From contig CAYULB010000004.1 of NCBI GenBank assembly GCA_964445575.1, positions 1 to 64,000 of the forward strand: a stretch of DNA of 64,000 nt, in the 5' to 3' direction. The translations under genes and the position numbers were made by a program. Source of the DNA: WJMT01 sp964445575. Its GTDB lineage: Bacteria; Acidobacteriota; Aminicenantia; Aminicenantales; Aminicenantaceae. The notes under the pieces were generated by a model. That model was not told where the DNA came from and did not search any database. It saw only the letters and a list, made by a program, of their open reading frames with translations. Position 1 is the first letter of the stretch, and every line of letters starts with the position of its first letter. Shown in pieces: positions 51,907-60,770 of the stretch.

Positions 51907-53164
51907 CTTAATCATTTCCGGATGTGATCAGCTCCTCACATGCAGGGGGTCTGCGCCCAAAAGAAAAGACCGTCTGCAGGAGTTGGGAGTGATCGAGAAA
52001 GGCTGTATAGCCTCCAGAAACGGAAATATTGTCTTTGTCGGCTCAGAAAATGAATTAAACAATAAAGTCTGCAAAGCCCCGGGATGCCTTACCCTAGAGG
52101 GAAGAGGAATGACCTGCCTTCCTGGACTTGTGGACTCCCATACCCACCTTCCTTTTGCCGGAAGCCGAGAGCAAGAGTTCCTTCTCCGGCTCAAAGGCGC
52201 TACCTATCTTGATCTTGCGGAAAGAGGCATGGGCATACAGAGCACAGTGGATAAAACTCGAAAAGCATCCCTTCAGGAGATTGTTTCTCTGTGCCGGAAA
52301 AGACTGGACACCATGCTCCTTCACGGCACCACCACAGTGGAGGCCAAAAGCGGGTATGGACTCAACTTAAAAGACGAGATAAAACAGCTGGAAGCCTTAA
52401 AAGAAGCTGACAAAGCACATCCGGTTGATATCATCTCTACCTTTATGGGAGCTCATGAAGTTCCCAGGGAATATAAGGACAAAAAGCAGGAATACATAAA
52501 ACTCCTCACTCAAAAAATTATTCCTATTGTGAAAAAGAAAAACCTGGCCGAATTTTTTGATGTGTTCTGTGAACAGGGGGTTTTCTCCTTAGCAGAGTCA
52601 AAAACTCTAATCCATGCCGGGAAAAAAGCAGGTTTCAAAATTAAAATCCACGCTGATGAATTTTCATCTCTGGGGGGCGCTCAACTGGCTGCTGAGGAAA
52701 AGGCCGTGTCTGCTGAACATCTTATCGCCATAAACAAACAAGGCATTCAAAAGCTTTCCAAAGCCTCGACAGCAGCCGTTCTGCTCCCAGGTGTCCCGTT
52801 CTTTCTTATGCAGAATAAAAGGGCGCCCGCCCGGAGTCTTATTGATTCAGGTGCAGCCGTTGCCCTGGCCACAGACTTTAATCCAGGAAGTTCCATGACA
52901 GAATCCCTCTTCTTTATCATGCAGCTCGGTGTTTACACCATGAATATGAGTGTGGAAGAATCTATAAATGCGGTCACCCTGAATGCAGCTTATGCCGTGG
53001 ACCGTCATAAACAGCTGGGAAGCCTGGAACAGGGTAAAAAGATGGATGTGATTCTCTGCGACGCTCCTAATTATCCCTTTCTGGTGTATCATTTTGGAGT
53101 CAATCCGGTTAAACACGTCATTAAAAACGGAAAACTGGTGGTGAAAAACGGAATCCTCCTTTAA
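51893..53164 (+). CDS. hutI: Imidazolonepropionase HutI
   Basis: I place the start at ATG 51893, which gives 423 residues (usual about 410-425) and a start 14 nt inside the ftsZ 3' end; earlier in-frame codons would be read from within ftsZ. Metal-site motifs of the amidohydrolase fold: DSHTHLPFAGSREQE, GAHEVPREYKD, KIHADEFSSLGGAQLA and LATDFNPGSSMTES. HutI opens imidazolone-5-propanoate to N-formimidoyl-glutamate, the third step of histidine breakdown. No other hut gene is in the window. Its coupling to ftsZ is odd. Confidence 0.95.
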   Translation: MISADLIISGCDQLLTCRGSAPKRKDRLQELGVIEKGCIASRNGNIVFVGSENELNNKVCKAPGCLTLEGRGMTCLPGLVDSHTHLPFAGSREQEFLLRLKGATYLDLAERGMGIQSTVDKTRKASLQEIVSLCRKRLDTMLLHGTTTVEAKSGYGLNLKDEIKQLEALKEADKAHPVDIISTFMGAHEVPREYKDKKQEYIKLLTQKIIPIVKKKNLAEFFDVFCEQGVFSLAESKTLIHAGKKAGFKIKIHADEFSSLGGAQLAAEEKAVSAEHLIAINKQGIQKLSKASTAAVLLPGVPFFLMQNKRAPARSLIDSGAAVALATDFNPGSSMTESLFFIMQLGVYTMNMSVEESINAVTLNAAYAVDRHKQLGSLEQGKKMDVILCDAPNYPFLVYHFGVNPVKHVIKNGKLVVKNGILL

Positions 53165-53213
53165 AGAGCCCACAAAAAATCAAAAAAACCTTACCCAAAA
53201 AGAAATTCCTCCC

Positions 53214-53594
53214 TCATTCCGTCTCTGTCTTATCAATCAAATGCTGAACTTCTGCAGCAGCCAGTTTCCCCAGTCTGACACACACTTTCGAACTTGTGCC
53301 AGGGGTTCTGATATTTTCGCATTTTAAGGGAGCCTGGGACTGCCACCCCTTCCAGTATTCATCAACGGCCCTGCTGCATAATTTTTTAACTTCCTTCCTC
53401 TCTCCTTTTTTCTCTCCAAACGCAAACCCCAATCCCATAATTCCTCCAGTAAGAAGCCCGCACAGGTCCTTTTTTCCCATTCCCCCTCCAAAACCGCATG
53501 CAGCCCACACAAGTTCCTCCCTCAGTTCTCCCATTTCATTATAAAAAATTAAAAAATGAAGAAGAACGGCCATAAAAATCTGAAGTAAGCACAA
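53214..53594 (-). pseudogene. 5'-truncated C_GCAxxG_C_C family protein
   Basis: From about residue 20 of this frame (ELREELVWAACGFGGGMG) to LCGLLTGGIMGLGFAFG the sequence matches the C_GCAxxG_C_C family, small Cys-rich proteins of likely redox role. Further on, CSRAVDEYW and later CxxLxxxAAAEVQHLID follow. The normal N-terminal Cys-containing part, which carries the first half of the CxxA...Cys signature, is missing; the first 18 or so residues (MCLLQIFMAVLLHFLIFYN) come from the dispersed repeat copy C on the other strand. So the gene seems to have lost its 5' end to the repeat. A downstream in-frame ATG could still start a shorter protein. Confidence 0.65.
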
Positions 53595-53604
53595 ACCACA
53601 ATCC
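53552..53604 (+). repeat. Dispersed repeat, copy C (partial)
   Basis: 53 bp of the repeat seen at 14952 and 36093: AAAAA, GAAGAAGAA, TAAAAATCTGAA and AGCACAAACCACA are shared with the others. It lacks the 5' G-rich part. It stands at the boundary where the C_GCAxxG gene stops matching its family. Confidence 0.7.
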
Positions 53605-53675
53605 TTAGCTCCCCACGAAATCCAGGTCCTTCACAAGCCGAAGCTGTGGCATACCTATAATAGGAATGGTCAGGG

Positions 53676-55199
53676 TTATTTGAAATACTTATCCCACATC
53701 CTGTACTGGACCGCCTCAGATATATGAGCTGAATTCAATTCACCGGCTCCTTCTAAATCCGCAATGGTCCGGGCCACTTTAAGGACTCTATTATAGGCTC
53801 TAGCGCTGAATCCAAGTTTGTCCACTGCCATGTGCAGGAGCTCTTCTCCATCTTTATCCGGCTTACAGAATCTTTTTACCTCCTTAACTCCCATTTCAGC
53901 GTTGCAAAAAATCTTTTGGCCTTTGAAGCGCTGGATCTGCCTTTCTCTAGCAAGGACCACCCTCTTGCTTATGGTTTCAGAAGGCTCCCCCTCCTCCCCT
54001 GAAGAGATCTCCTTATAATCCACTTTAGGCACTTCTAAATAAATGTCTATCCGATCGAGAAGAGGCCCTGAAATTTTGGAATAATATCTGTTCCTCTGAC
54101 CTTCTGTGCATTCATATTCTGAATGGGGATAAGAGCCGTAGGTATCCTCAAGGGGATTCATAGAAGCCACCAGCATAAAGGAAGAAGGGTAAGTCACTGT
54201 CATAGAAGCTCTGGATATGGTCACTTTTCCGTCTTCCATGGGCTGCCGGAGACTTTCCAGAGCCTTTTTACTGAACTCCGGCAGCTCGTCCAAAAACAGC
54301 ACTCCATGGTGTGCTAAACTCACATCTCCGGGCTTGGGGATCACTCCTCCGCCTATCAAACCCGCATCTGAAGTGGTGTGGTGAGGAGAGCGAAACGGTC
54401 TGTAAACCACAGCTCCCCTATCCCCTAACAGCCCCGAAACACTGTAAATCTGTGTCGTCTCAAGTATCTCATCAAATGTCATGGGAGGCATGATAGTGGG
54501 CAGCCGCCTTGCCATCATAGTTTTTCCAGCTCCGGGCGGCCCGATCATCAGGACATTGTGCCCTCCGGCCGCAGCCACTTCCAGAGCCCGCTTGCCGTGC
54601 TGCTGGCCTTTGATGTCCCTGAAATCCACGTTCAGCTCTTCTCTTTTGAGCAGGTCCTCCAGGCTCAAACAGGAAGGCTTGATTTCTTCGCTTTGATTGA
54701 GAAGGCAGATCACTTCTGAAATATCACTCAATGCATAGATGTCGATCTCTTTTACCAATGCGGCTTCTTTCTCATTGGTCTTGGGTATGACAATGCCCTT
54801 GAAATTTTTCTTCTTTGCCAGCACCGCCGCAGGCAGGATTCCAGGGACTGGCTTGAGTCTTCCGTCAAGGGCCAGCTCACCTGAAAACAGAAAATTCTTA
54901 AGACTGTCACTGGGAAAAGCTTCTTGATGAGCCAGCAGCCCCAGAGAAATGGGAAGGTCAAAAGCAGAACCTTCTTTTTTTCTGTCAGCCGGCGCAAGAT
55001 TGATCATGATTTTCCGCCTGTTGATAGGAAAACCACAGTTTTTAAGGGCGGTCTTCACTCTCTCGCTGCTCTCCCTGACCGTTTTATCCGGAAGCCCTAC
55101 CATCACGAAATTCGGCACCCCAAAAGCAATGTCCACTTCCACCTCTACCAAATAAGCTTCCACTCCGTAAAGAGCTGCTCCCGCGATTTTATACAGCAT
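53676..55199 (-). CDS. comM: YifB/ComM family AAA ATPase (Mg-chelatase-like)
   Basis: The 507-residue protein has the N-terminal Lon-like domain (LVEVEVDIAFGVPNFVMVGL), the AAA core with Walker A GPPGAGKTMMARRL (about 218-231) and Walker B LFLDELPEF. The C-terminal Mg_chelatase_C end reads AYNRVLKVARTIADLEG. ComM promotes branch migration of DNA during natural transformation in some bacteria; related YifB proteins are widespread without known competence genes. All nucleotide-binding motifs are intact. It is alone on its strand, with the MglA-like operon 75 bp upstream. Confidence 0.93.
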   Translation of the reverse strand: MLYKIAGAALYGVEAYLVEVEVDIAFGVPNFVMVGLPDKTVRESSERVKTALKNCGFPINRRKIMINLAPADRKKEGSAFDLPISLGLLAHQEAFPSDSLKNFLFSGELALDGRLKPVPGILPAAVLAKKKNFKGIVIPKTNEKEAALVKEIDIYALSDISEVICLLNQSEEIKPSCLSLEDLLKREELNVDFRDIKGQQHGKRALEVAAAGGHNVLMIGPPGAGKTMMARRLPTIMPPMTFDEILETTQIYSVSGLLGDRGAVVYRPFRSPHHTTSDAGLIGGGVIPKPGDVSLAHHGVLFLDELPEFSKKALESLRQPMEDGKVTISRASMTVTYPSSFMLVASMNPLEDTYGSYPHSEYECTEGQRNRYYSKISGPLLDRIDIYLEVPKVDYKEISSGEEGEPSETISKRVVLARERQIQRFKGQKIFCNAEMGVKEVKRFCKPDKDGEELLHMAVDKLGFSARAYNRVLKVARTIADLEGAGELNSAHISEAVQYRMWDKYFK

Positions 55200-55274
55200 G
55201 GCCTTCTAATCACAAGACGTAATCCGATGTTATTTTTATCAATGAATGGGAGGGAAAATTTTTAATAAGGGATT

Positions 55275-56075
55275 CTACTTTTTAATAAATTCTCTCGCCA
55301 GCTTTTTTATTTCATCCTCAATATCCACTTGAGACTTGAATTTTATTTTGGTCATCCTTATCTGGGTATCCTTCTTCTTACCCGCAAACTCAATCTCATC
55401 TTTTGCTTTTTCTCTCTCTTTTCTGGCTTTCTCAATAGCTTCTTTTCTTTTTTCTTGTTCTTCTTTTTCCGGTTCCTTTTTTTCTCCGAATATTTTCTCT
55501 CTAACCACGGCCACGGTTAGTTTGGCGATTTCTTTAAGAGTCTCAAAGACCCCCACTCCATCTATAGCAGAAGATTCAATATAAGGAAGGTTTAAAGGAT
55601 TGAGAAGACTGTTGAATGTCTCTGTAGGAATGAGATTATCAAGGTCTCTTTTGTTGTATTGAAAAACCAAAGGAAAGAAATTCAGATCCACATTATAATC
55701 CACCAGGTTTTTCCTCAGTCCATCAAAATTTTCCAGATTGGCATCAAGCAGAGGGACCTGTGAATCAGCCACAAATACGACTCCATCCGCACCTTTAAGC
55801 ACACTCTTTCGGGAGGCTTCGTAAAAAACCTGTCCGGGAACAGTCATAAGCTGAAAATGGATGCGAAAATCATGAATAAGTCCTGCTTTTATGGGAAGAA
55901 GGTCAAAGAAAATAGTCCTTTCCACAGGTGTTTCCAGACACAACAAATCACCTCTGGATTCAGGGTCCATCTTGCTGTAGATAAACCTCAGATTTGTGGT
56001 CTTCCCGCTCAATCCAGGCCCGTAATAGACTATTTTTATGGCAATATTTTTGGTGGAATAATTAACAAACGCCAT
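55275..56075 (-). CDS. MglA-like small Ras-type GTPase with charged extension
   Basis: The 266-residue protein is MglA-like over residues 1-200: P-loop GPGLSGKTTNLR (about 19-30), LMTVPGQVFYEASRK (in place of the usual DxxGQ), DGVVFVADSQ and FQYNKRDL in the NKxD position. Myxococcus MglA is 195 residues; here a Lys/Glu-rich tail of about 65 residues follows. MglA sets cell polarity and gliding in Myxococcus; many bacteria have homologues without motility genes. It is the last gene of the leftward glycosyltransferase cluster, which hints at a role in polar surface assembly. Confidence 0.88.
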   Translation of the reverse strand: MAFVNYSTKNIAIKIVYYGPGLSGKTTNLRFIYSKMDPESRGDLLCLETPVERTIFFDLLPIKAGLIHDFRIHFQLMTVPGQVFYEASRKSVLKGADGVVFVADSQVPLLDANLENFDGLRKNLVDYNVDLNFFPLVFQYNKRDLDNLIPTETFNSLLNPLNLPYIESSAIDGVGVFETLKEIAKLTVAVVREKIFGEKKEPEKEEQEKRKEAIEKARKEREKAKDEIEFAGKKKDTQIRMTKIKFKSQVDIEDEIKKLAREFIKK

Positions 56076-56109
56076 GTTCCCTAATTTCTTCTAAATTTTT
56101 ACACAAACC

Positions 56110-57333
56110 TCAGTGAGTGTCAAACCCTAAAAACTGAAAGGCCTTCTTGTATTTATCCAGCACTTTGCTCCAGGAATAATTTTCCTCTACATATTTCCGT
56201 CCGTTTTCACTCATAAGGCTCCTCAATTTCTGGTCTTCAAGAAAAAGGTCAGCCCCAGCTTCAAACTCTTTATAATCAGAATACCACAATCCTCCATTGC
56301 TTTTCACACAGTGGTCTTTGAGGGGTTCTGTCCTCTCCTGAACCAGAATAGGAGTGCCGCAGGCCAGAGATTCCAGGGCTGCCATACACAGACTTTCCAG
56401 ACGGGATGGATGAACAGTAAAAGCAGCCGCCTGCATGGCTGCATTTTTATCCTCGAGGCGCACAAATCCAAGGGAGCGTATCTTCGGGTGTTCAGGAAGT
56501 TCCATCAAGAGTTTCCCAATCAACACCAGCTCCAATTCCGGTCGTTTCCAGGAGTAGCGCTCAAAATAATCGATCAAATCCTGACATCCTTTTCCTTTTT
56601 CAATCCGCCCTGCATAGAGAATAAAAGGTTGACTCACCTGGTACTTTCGCTGAAACGCCTCCTTATCCGAAGGAGGGGGGATATCAATGCCCACTCCCAC
56701 AATATCCTGATACTTTCCCTTGAAATCAAAATTCCGGTGAAGCATCCTTTTCTCTGATTCTGTATTGAATATGAAGGCATCCGGCTGAGTGAAAACCTCT
56801 CTCATGATATTAAGATGGAGAGGCGGTTCATCATGAGCTGTGGGCACCAGGACCTTGGGCCTGGTTATGCTCTTAAGACCCCAGTAAGTGTTATAATAAA
56901 GGTATGTAAAAAAAATAAACACATCGAATTTATGCTCTTCTTTTTTTAAAGCATGGATCAAGTCCGGACAATAAGGCCCCTGTCTCTCCATCCACTGGAG
57001 TTCCTGCTCCGAAGAATGTTCATGGGAAAATATCCAATCCGAATATTGATTAAAGGCATGGATATCCCTTTGCTTCCTGACTTTAAAACGTTTTATGCTC
57101 ACCCCGCTCAGTTCAGAAGTACCTTCAGGATATTCATGTTTCCAGGTGATGTAATCCACTGCTGTGGTGGTGAAAACAGTACACTCAAATCCTTCTTCAG
57201 TCAGTTTTTCAGCAATCTGCCTGCAGTGGAATTCAGACCCTCCCATGACTTCTTTTCCATATCTCTGAACCACAAAAGCGACCTTTATGTTATTTTTTTT
57301 TGAAAACATCTCACCAGCCTTTTTATGAAACAA
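56110..57333 (-). CDS. Glycosyltransferase (GT4/GT-B fold)
   Basis: The 407-residue protein has an N-terminal acceptor domain (VMGGSEFHCRQIAEKLTEEG) and a C-terminal donor domain with the GT-B signatures FILYAGRIEKGKGCQDLI and HPSRLESLCMAALESLACG, matching GT4 enzymes that transfer sugar from a nucleotide donor. The conserved Glu of the E-x7-E pattern is present (ESLCMAALE). It overlaps the upstream glycosyltransferase by 11 nt. It is probably involved in surface polysaccharide or glycolipid synthesis. Confidence 0.88.
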   Translation of the reverse strand: MFHKKAGEMFSKKNNIKVAFVVQRYGKEVMGGSEFHCRQIAEKLTEEGFECTVFTTTAVDYITWKHEYPEGTSELSGVSIKRFKVRKQRDIHAFNQYSDWIFSHEHSSEQELQWMERQGPYCPDLIHALKKEEHKFDVFIFFTYLYYNTYWGLKSITRPKVLVPTAHDEPPLHLNIMREVFTQPDAFIFNTESEKRMLHRNFDFKGKYQDIVGVGIDIPPPSDKEAFQRKYQVSQPFILYAGRIEKGKGCQDLIDYFERYSWKRPELELVLIGKLLMELPEHPKIRSLGFVRLEDKNAAMQAAAFTVHPSRLESLCMAALESLACGTPILVQERTEPLKDHCVKSNGGLWYSDYKEFEAGADLFLEDQKLRSLMSENGRKYVEENYSWSKVLDKYKKAFQFLGFDTH

Positions 57334-58390
57334 GGCCCTTAATATGCTCCAGTAATTTTTCCTGAGTCTGGAGTGATTTAAACTCCTCCAGCCTTTTCCT
57401 TTGGCCCTGGATGACTTTTTCTCTCAAAGCTTTATCCTCTGCGGTCTTGTGTATCAATTCCCCCAGCATCCTGAAGTCTTTTCGGTTTACCAGAACTCCT
57501 GCTTTGCCAAGAGTATAGGGAACTGCTGTGCAGTTATAAGCAATGACCGGAAGGTCAAACACCAGACTCTCTATAAAGGGAAGGCCAAACCCTTCGTGCT
57601 CGCTTAAGGAAAGAAACACATCCGAAGCCCTGTACAATGCAAACATTTCTGAATCCGGAATATGACCTGTGAAAACCACTTCATCTGGTTGAATAAAGAA
57701 TTCATCCACAAATTTGATTAGGACTTGATAATATTGAGGAAGGGAGGAAGTCTTTCCAATGATGATCAGTCTTACCAAAGGAGAGATAAATTTCTTGTAA
57801 TACTGCACCACTCTTATCATGTCTTCAATTTTTTTATTGGGAACAATCCTTCCCACAAACAGAATGTTGGTCCTTTCATCACGGTACAAGTCGTGCACAA
57901 ATTGATTTAGGGGCTTCCTGTATTTTTCAAAATCAATGAATAAGGGAAACACTTCTGTTCGTTTGAACCCAAAACTCTCAAGCTCCTGCCTGTTGTATTC
58001 GGAATCAGCCAGAGCAAGATGAGTGTGTCCAGCCAGACAAGCCACTTCCTCCCGGCCAATACGCGTGATCCTTTCCATTTCCTCACTGAAATCCTTAAAA
58101 AACTCCGGGGGGGTTATATTGTGATAAATGAGGGCTTTTTTCCCAGGAATTTCCTTAAATGCTTGGGTCATGGGTGAGGGCAGCGCAAAATGAAAGAGAG
58201 TGATGTCCTTTTTATCCGGCGCAGGGAACTTGGAAAAAAGTTCGGATTCGCTTTCCAGACCCGGATCCCTTTCAAGACAGTAAATGTTTGATTGGAATCC
58301 CTTGGATCTTAGAAATCTTTTGAGATGGCTGGCAGTATCTCCAATGGCATCTCCTCTGTGAAAACTGGGCACCCATTGATTCACTCTCAT
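57323..58390 (-). CDS. Glycosyltransferase (GT4), paralogue of the next gene
   Basis: The 355-residue GT4-type protein has FVGRIVPNKKIEDMI, IIGKTSSLPQYYQ and SEHEGFGLPFIESLVFDLPV (donor-binding EGFGLPxxE). It shares with the gene at 58387 the segment YHNITPPEFF, DSEYNRQELESFGFKR and overall layout, so the two are tandem paralogues. It overlaps its upstream neighbour by ATGA. It probably adds a sugar in the same pathway. Confidence 0.88.
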   Translation of the reverse strand: MRVNQWVPSFHRGDAIGDTASHLKRFLRSKGFQSNIYCLERDPGLESESELFSKFPAPDKKDITLFHFALPSPMTQAFKEIPGKKALIYHNITPPEFFKDFSEEMERITRIGREEVACLAGHTHLALADSEYNRQELESFGFKRTEVFPLFIDFEKYRKPLNQFVHDLYRDERTNILFVGRIVPNKKIEDMIRVVQYYKKFISPLVRLIIIGKTSSLPQYYQVLIKFVDEFFIQPDEVVFTGHIPDSEMFALYRASDVFLSLSEHEGFGLPFIESLVFDLPVIAYNCTAVPYTLGKAGVLVNRKDFRMLGELIHKTAEDKALREKVIQGQRKRLEEFKSLQTQEKLLEHIKGLVS

Positions 58391-59460
58391 GACATGACCT
58401 CTCGAATATGCTGGATTAAAATCTGGCTCACATTCTCCCTTTGGTATTTCTCCAGAGCTTTATTTTGAGAATCAATCAACTTTTCTCTAAATTCCCGGTC
58501 TTGTTGAATCCTGTCTATAAGCGCAGCCGTAAGAAGCGGGTCTTTCCTCTTTATCAGCATGCCTCCTTTATTCATGGTCTCTTTCACTGCCCCGGCTTCA
58601 TACGCCGCTACAGGAATCTGATTGTAAAAAGCTTCAATAAGCGGAACCCCAAAGCCTTCATGTTCACTCATGCTTAAATAAACGTCTCCTGTCTTGAAAT
58701 AAGCTGCCAGTTCAGAAAAGTCCACATGCCCGGTCAAATAAACATGCTCCAGGTCCAGTCTTTTTATCAATCTTTGAAGTCCGCTAAAGTATTTTTCCAT
58801 ACCCCTGTGATCTCCTACCAGAAAAAGCTGAGATTGGGGATTGAAATATTTCTGGTAAAAATAAAAGACCTTGATCACATCTTCAAATTTTTTATGAGGA
58901 GCCACCCGGCTTACAAACAAAAGAGTGGTCTTTTTGCTGTCCACTATCTCTCGGGTTATTGGGTCTCCTTCCTGGTCGAATTTAGATAAATCCAGAAGAA
59001 TAGGGAGCACTCCGGTTCTTTTATAGCCTGCCTCCTCCAGTTCTCTGCGGTTGTACTCTGAATCTCCTAAAGCAAGGTCCACCCTGTCAGCAAAAAGCTT
59101 GAGTTCAAGACGCCCTTTATAACATTCCTTTGCCAGTATCCGGTGATAATCTATAAAAAAACGATAGGGAGTGATATTGTGATAAATCATGACTTTCTTA
59201 TCCGGGATTCGAAAAAACATCTTTGAAACAGGTGAACCAATGGAAAAATGAAATATGACTATGTTTTTCTTTGAGCTGACCGCTGGGTATTCCCTGAAGT
59301 CCCGGGCATACTTTGCGGTCCGGCTGTCATAATATTTAATGAATATTTCTGAATCAAATCCATGCTTTCTGAGAGCCTTGCGTATTTCCAGCATTTCATC
59401 CGAGATAGCATCTCCATATGTCAAGGATGTGGCAAATTGATGGACTTCCACTTCTGACAT
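58387..59460 (-). CDS. Glycosyltransferase (GT4), paralogue of the previous gene
   Basis: The 357-residue protein has the same layout as the gene at 57323: YHNITPYRFF, GDSEYNRRELEEAGYKR, FVSRVAPHKKFEDVI, LVGDHRGMEKYFSG and SEHEGFGVPLIEA. The E-x7-E region is intact. It is the first glycosyltransferase of the cluster, 17 nt after a coiled-coil gene. Confidence 0.88.
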   Translation of the reverse strand: MSEVEVHQFATSLTYGDAISDEMLEIRKALRKHGFDSEIFIKYYDSRTAKYARDFREYPAVSSKKNIVIFHFSIGSPVSKMFFRIPDKKVMIYHNITPYRFFIDYHRILAKECYKGRLELKLFADRVDLALGDSEYNRRELEEAGYKRTGVLPILLDLSKFDQEGDPITREIVDSKKTTLLFVSRVAPHKKFEDVIKVFYFYQKYFNPQSQLFLVGDHRGMEKYFSGLQRLIKRLDLEHVYLTGHVDFSELAAYFKTGDVYLSMSEHEGFGVPLIEAFYNQIPVAAYEAGAVKETMNKGGMLIKRKDPLLTAALIDRIQQDREFREKLIDSQNKALEKYQRENVSQILIQHIREVMS

Positions 59461-59476
59461 TCTTTAACTCAACTTT

Positions 59477-59935
59477 TCACTTGAAAACATGCTTTTCCAA
59501 CGCTCTTTCTCTTTTTCTGAAGTTCTCAAAGTCCTTCTCTAAAATACTGAGTTTTACTCTCAGGTCCTCCAGCTCGATTTTGAGTTTAGTCAGCTCCACC
59601 ACAATGTTATGACAGAGGCCGTACAGGAGCTTGATATACTCTTTTTTCCTCTCATCACCCTCCTCCTGTTCCAGTCGGTTCAAACGGTCATAGGTTTCAG
59701 CCGTTAAATCCTGATAAGACTCAAAGATCAGGGCCTTTATAAACGGCCGGAAAGGCCTTGCTGATTTGATCAAGATGTTTTTAATGAAAGATTTCATAGT
59801 GCTCCCTTTTTCTTTTTCAGAGACCAGAGCATCTTTTTGTGGAGAGGAAGTCTTAGGCCGGGATGTCTTCTCTTTGATCTGCCTCATGATATCATTGACA
59901 TCCACACTGCTGTAATCGATTTTGATTTTCTTCAT
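59477..59935 (-). CDS. Coiled-coil accessory protein of the glycosyltransferase cluster
   Basis: The 152-residue protein begins KIDYSSVDVNDIMRQIKEK, a motif I recall from the N-terminal region of methyltransferases in polysaccharide clusters, then a basic linker (PARPFRPFIKALIF-like). A long C-terminal coiled coil follows (KLKIELEDLRVKLSILEKDF). No catalytic domain follows. It is between a 73-residue gene (one-base overlap) and the glycosyltransferases. Perhaps a scaffold or tether; function unknown. Confidence 0.65.
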   Translation of the reverse strand: MKKIKIDYSSVDVNDIMRQIKEKTSRPKTSSPQKDALVSEKEKGSTMKSFIKNILIKSARPFRPFIKALIFESYQDLTAETYDRLNRLEQEEGDERKKEYIKLLYGLCHNIVVELTKLKIELEDLRVKLSILEKDFENFRKRERALEKHVFK

Positions 59936-60156
59936 TATTTTTTGGGCTTAAACATCATATCTTCCCAGACACCCATGACATCCTTTATGCCCAGATTAGG
60001 TTCCAGCTTCATTTCTTGGATCTCTCTGATTTCTTTTTCTGAAATCACTCCCTTTCTTTTTTTCTCAGCCAGTTTTTTCTCTATTTCCTGGATCAGTTTT
60101 TTATTCTCTTCCTGGGTCAAAGACCTAATCTCCAAAAAATCTATTTCATCTCCCAT
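59935..60156 (-). CDS. Small charged helical protein, start of the glycosyltransferase operon
   Basis: The 73-residue protein is Lys/Glu-rich (LIQEIEKKLAEKKRKG), with the end KEIREIQEMKLEPNLGIKDV and VWEDMMFKPKK. That end resembles the recurrent 'EIREIEEM...D(I/V)QxV(Y/W)ED' tail of small proteins next to glycosyltransferase clusters, from memory. Its stop shares one base with the start of the coiled-coil gene. Probably a helix-based partner; low certainty. Confidence 0.6.
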   Translation of the reverse strand: MGDEIDFLEIRSLTQEENKKLIQEIEKKLAEKKRKGVISEKEIREIQEMKLEPNLGIKDVMGVWEDMMFKPKK

Positions 60157-60280
60157 ATTTTTGACTCCTTCCCAGCATTTTAATCAATTTGAGTTATCAA
60201 TTCAATTTGTTCTTTCTCCCGCCCGAGGTTTGCATTATAATACCATATCTACTTCCAATTTTCTTTTAAAGGCTGAAACC

Positions 60281-60760
60281 ATGAAAATGAACATCAGGAA
60301 TAAAGTCAGGATCGGAGTCATCGGAGGAGCCAATCCCTCTTCTGAGTTCCGGGAAACCGCTTATAAATTGGGGAGGGCCATTGCTGAAAAAAATGCGGTT
60401 TTGGTATGCGGAGGTTTGAGCGGAGTGATGGAAGCAGCTGCCAAAGGAAACAAAGAGGCCGGGGGCATCAGCATTGGGATACTTCCGGGAAACTCCACTA
60501 AAGACGCCAACCCCTATATTGATGTCTCCATTGCCACAGGCATGGGTTACTCCCGGAATTCATTGGTAGTGATGAATTCAGACGTACTCATCGCCGTAGA
60601 CGGACAGTACGGCACTCTCTCTGAAATCGCCTTTGGATTCATTCAGGATAAAAGAGTCATCGGACTGGGGACCTGGGATATAAAAGGAATCATCAAAACT
60701 GATTCACCTGAACAAGCCGTGGACCTGGCTCTCAAGCCTTACTTTCCATTGGTCCGCTGA
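60281..60760 (+). CDS. LOG-like (TIGR00725 family) protein
   Basis: I start at ATG 60281, preceded by AAAGGCT, giving 159 residues beginning MKMNIRNKVRIGVIGGANPS; the frame is open upstream but there lacks a start with a ribosome site and lies opposite the small coiled-coil genes. Motifs: GVIGGANPS, VCGGLSGVMEAAAKG and VVMNSDVLIAVDGQYGTLSE match the TIGR00725/LOG (cytokinin-activating lysine-decarboxylase-like) Rossmann family; the canonical GGGxGTxxE appears here as DGQYGTLSE. Members bind nucleotide monophosphates; function here is unknown. It lies 10 bp before truA. Confidence 0.85.
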   Translation: MKMNIRNKVRIGVIGGANPSSEFRETAYKLGRAIAEKNAVLVCGGLSGVMEAAAKGNKEAGGISIGILPGNSTKDANPYIDVSIATGMGYSRNSLVVMNSDVLIAVDGQYGTLSEIAFGFIQDKRVIGLGTWDIKGIIKTDSPEQAVDLALKPYFPLVR

Positions 60761-60770
60761 AACCAAAAAA

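Noticed and set aside
53324..53512. Alternative leftward frame inside the C_GCAxxG remnant
   Set aside because: It is a shifted frame of the same DNA; the C_GCAxxG pattern is clear only in the longer frame.
59837..60280. Long upstream extension of the LOG-like frame
   Set aside because: It lies antisense to two plausible small genes and has no ribosome site; the domain begins after 60281.
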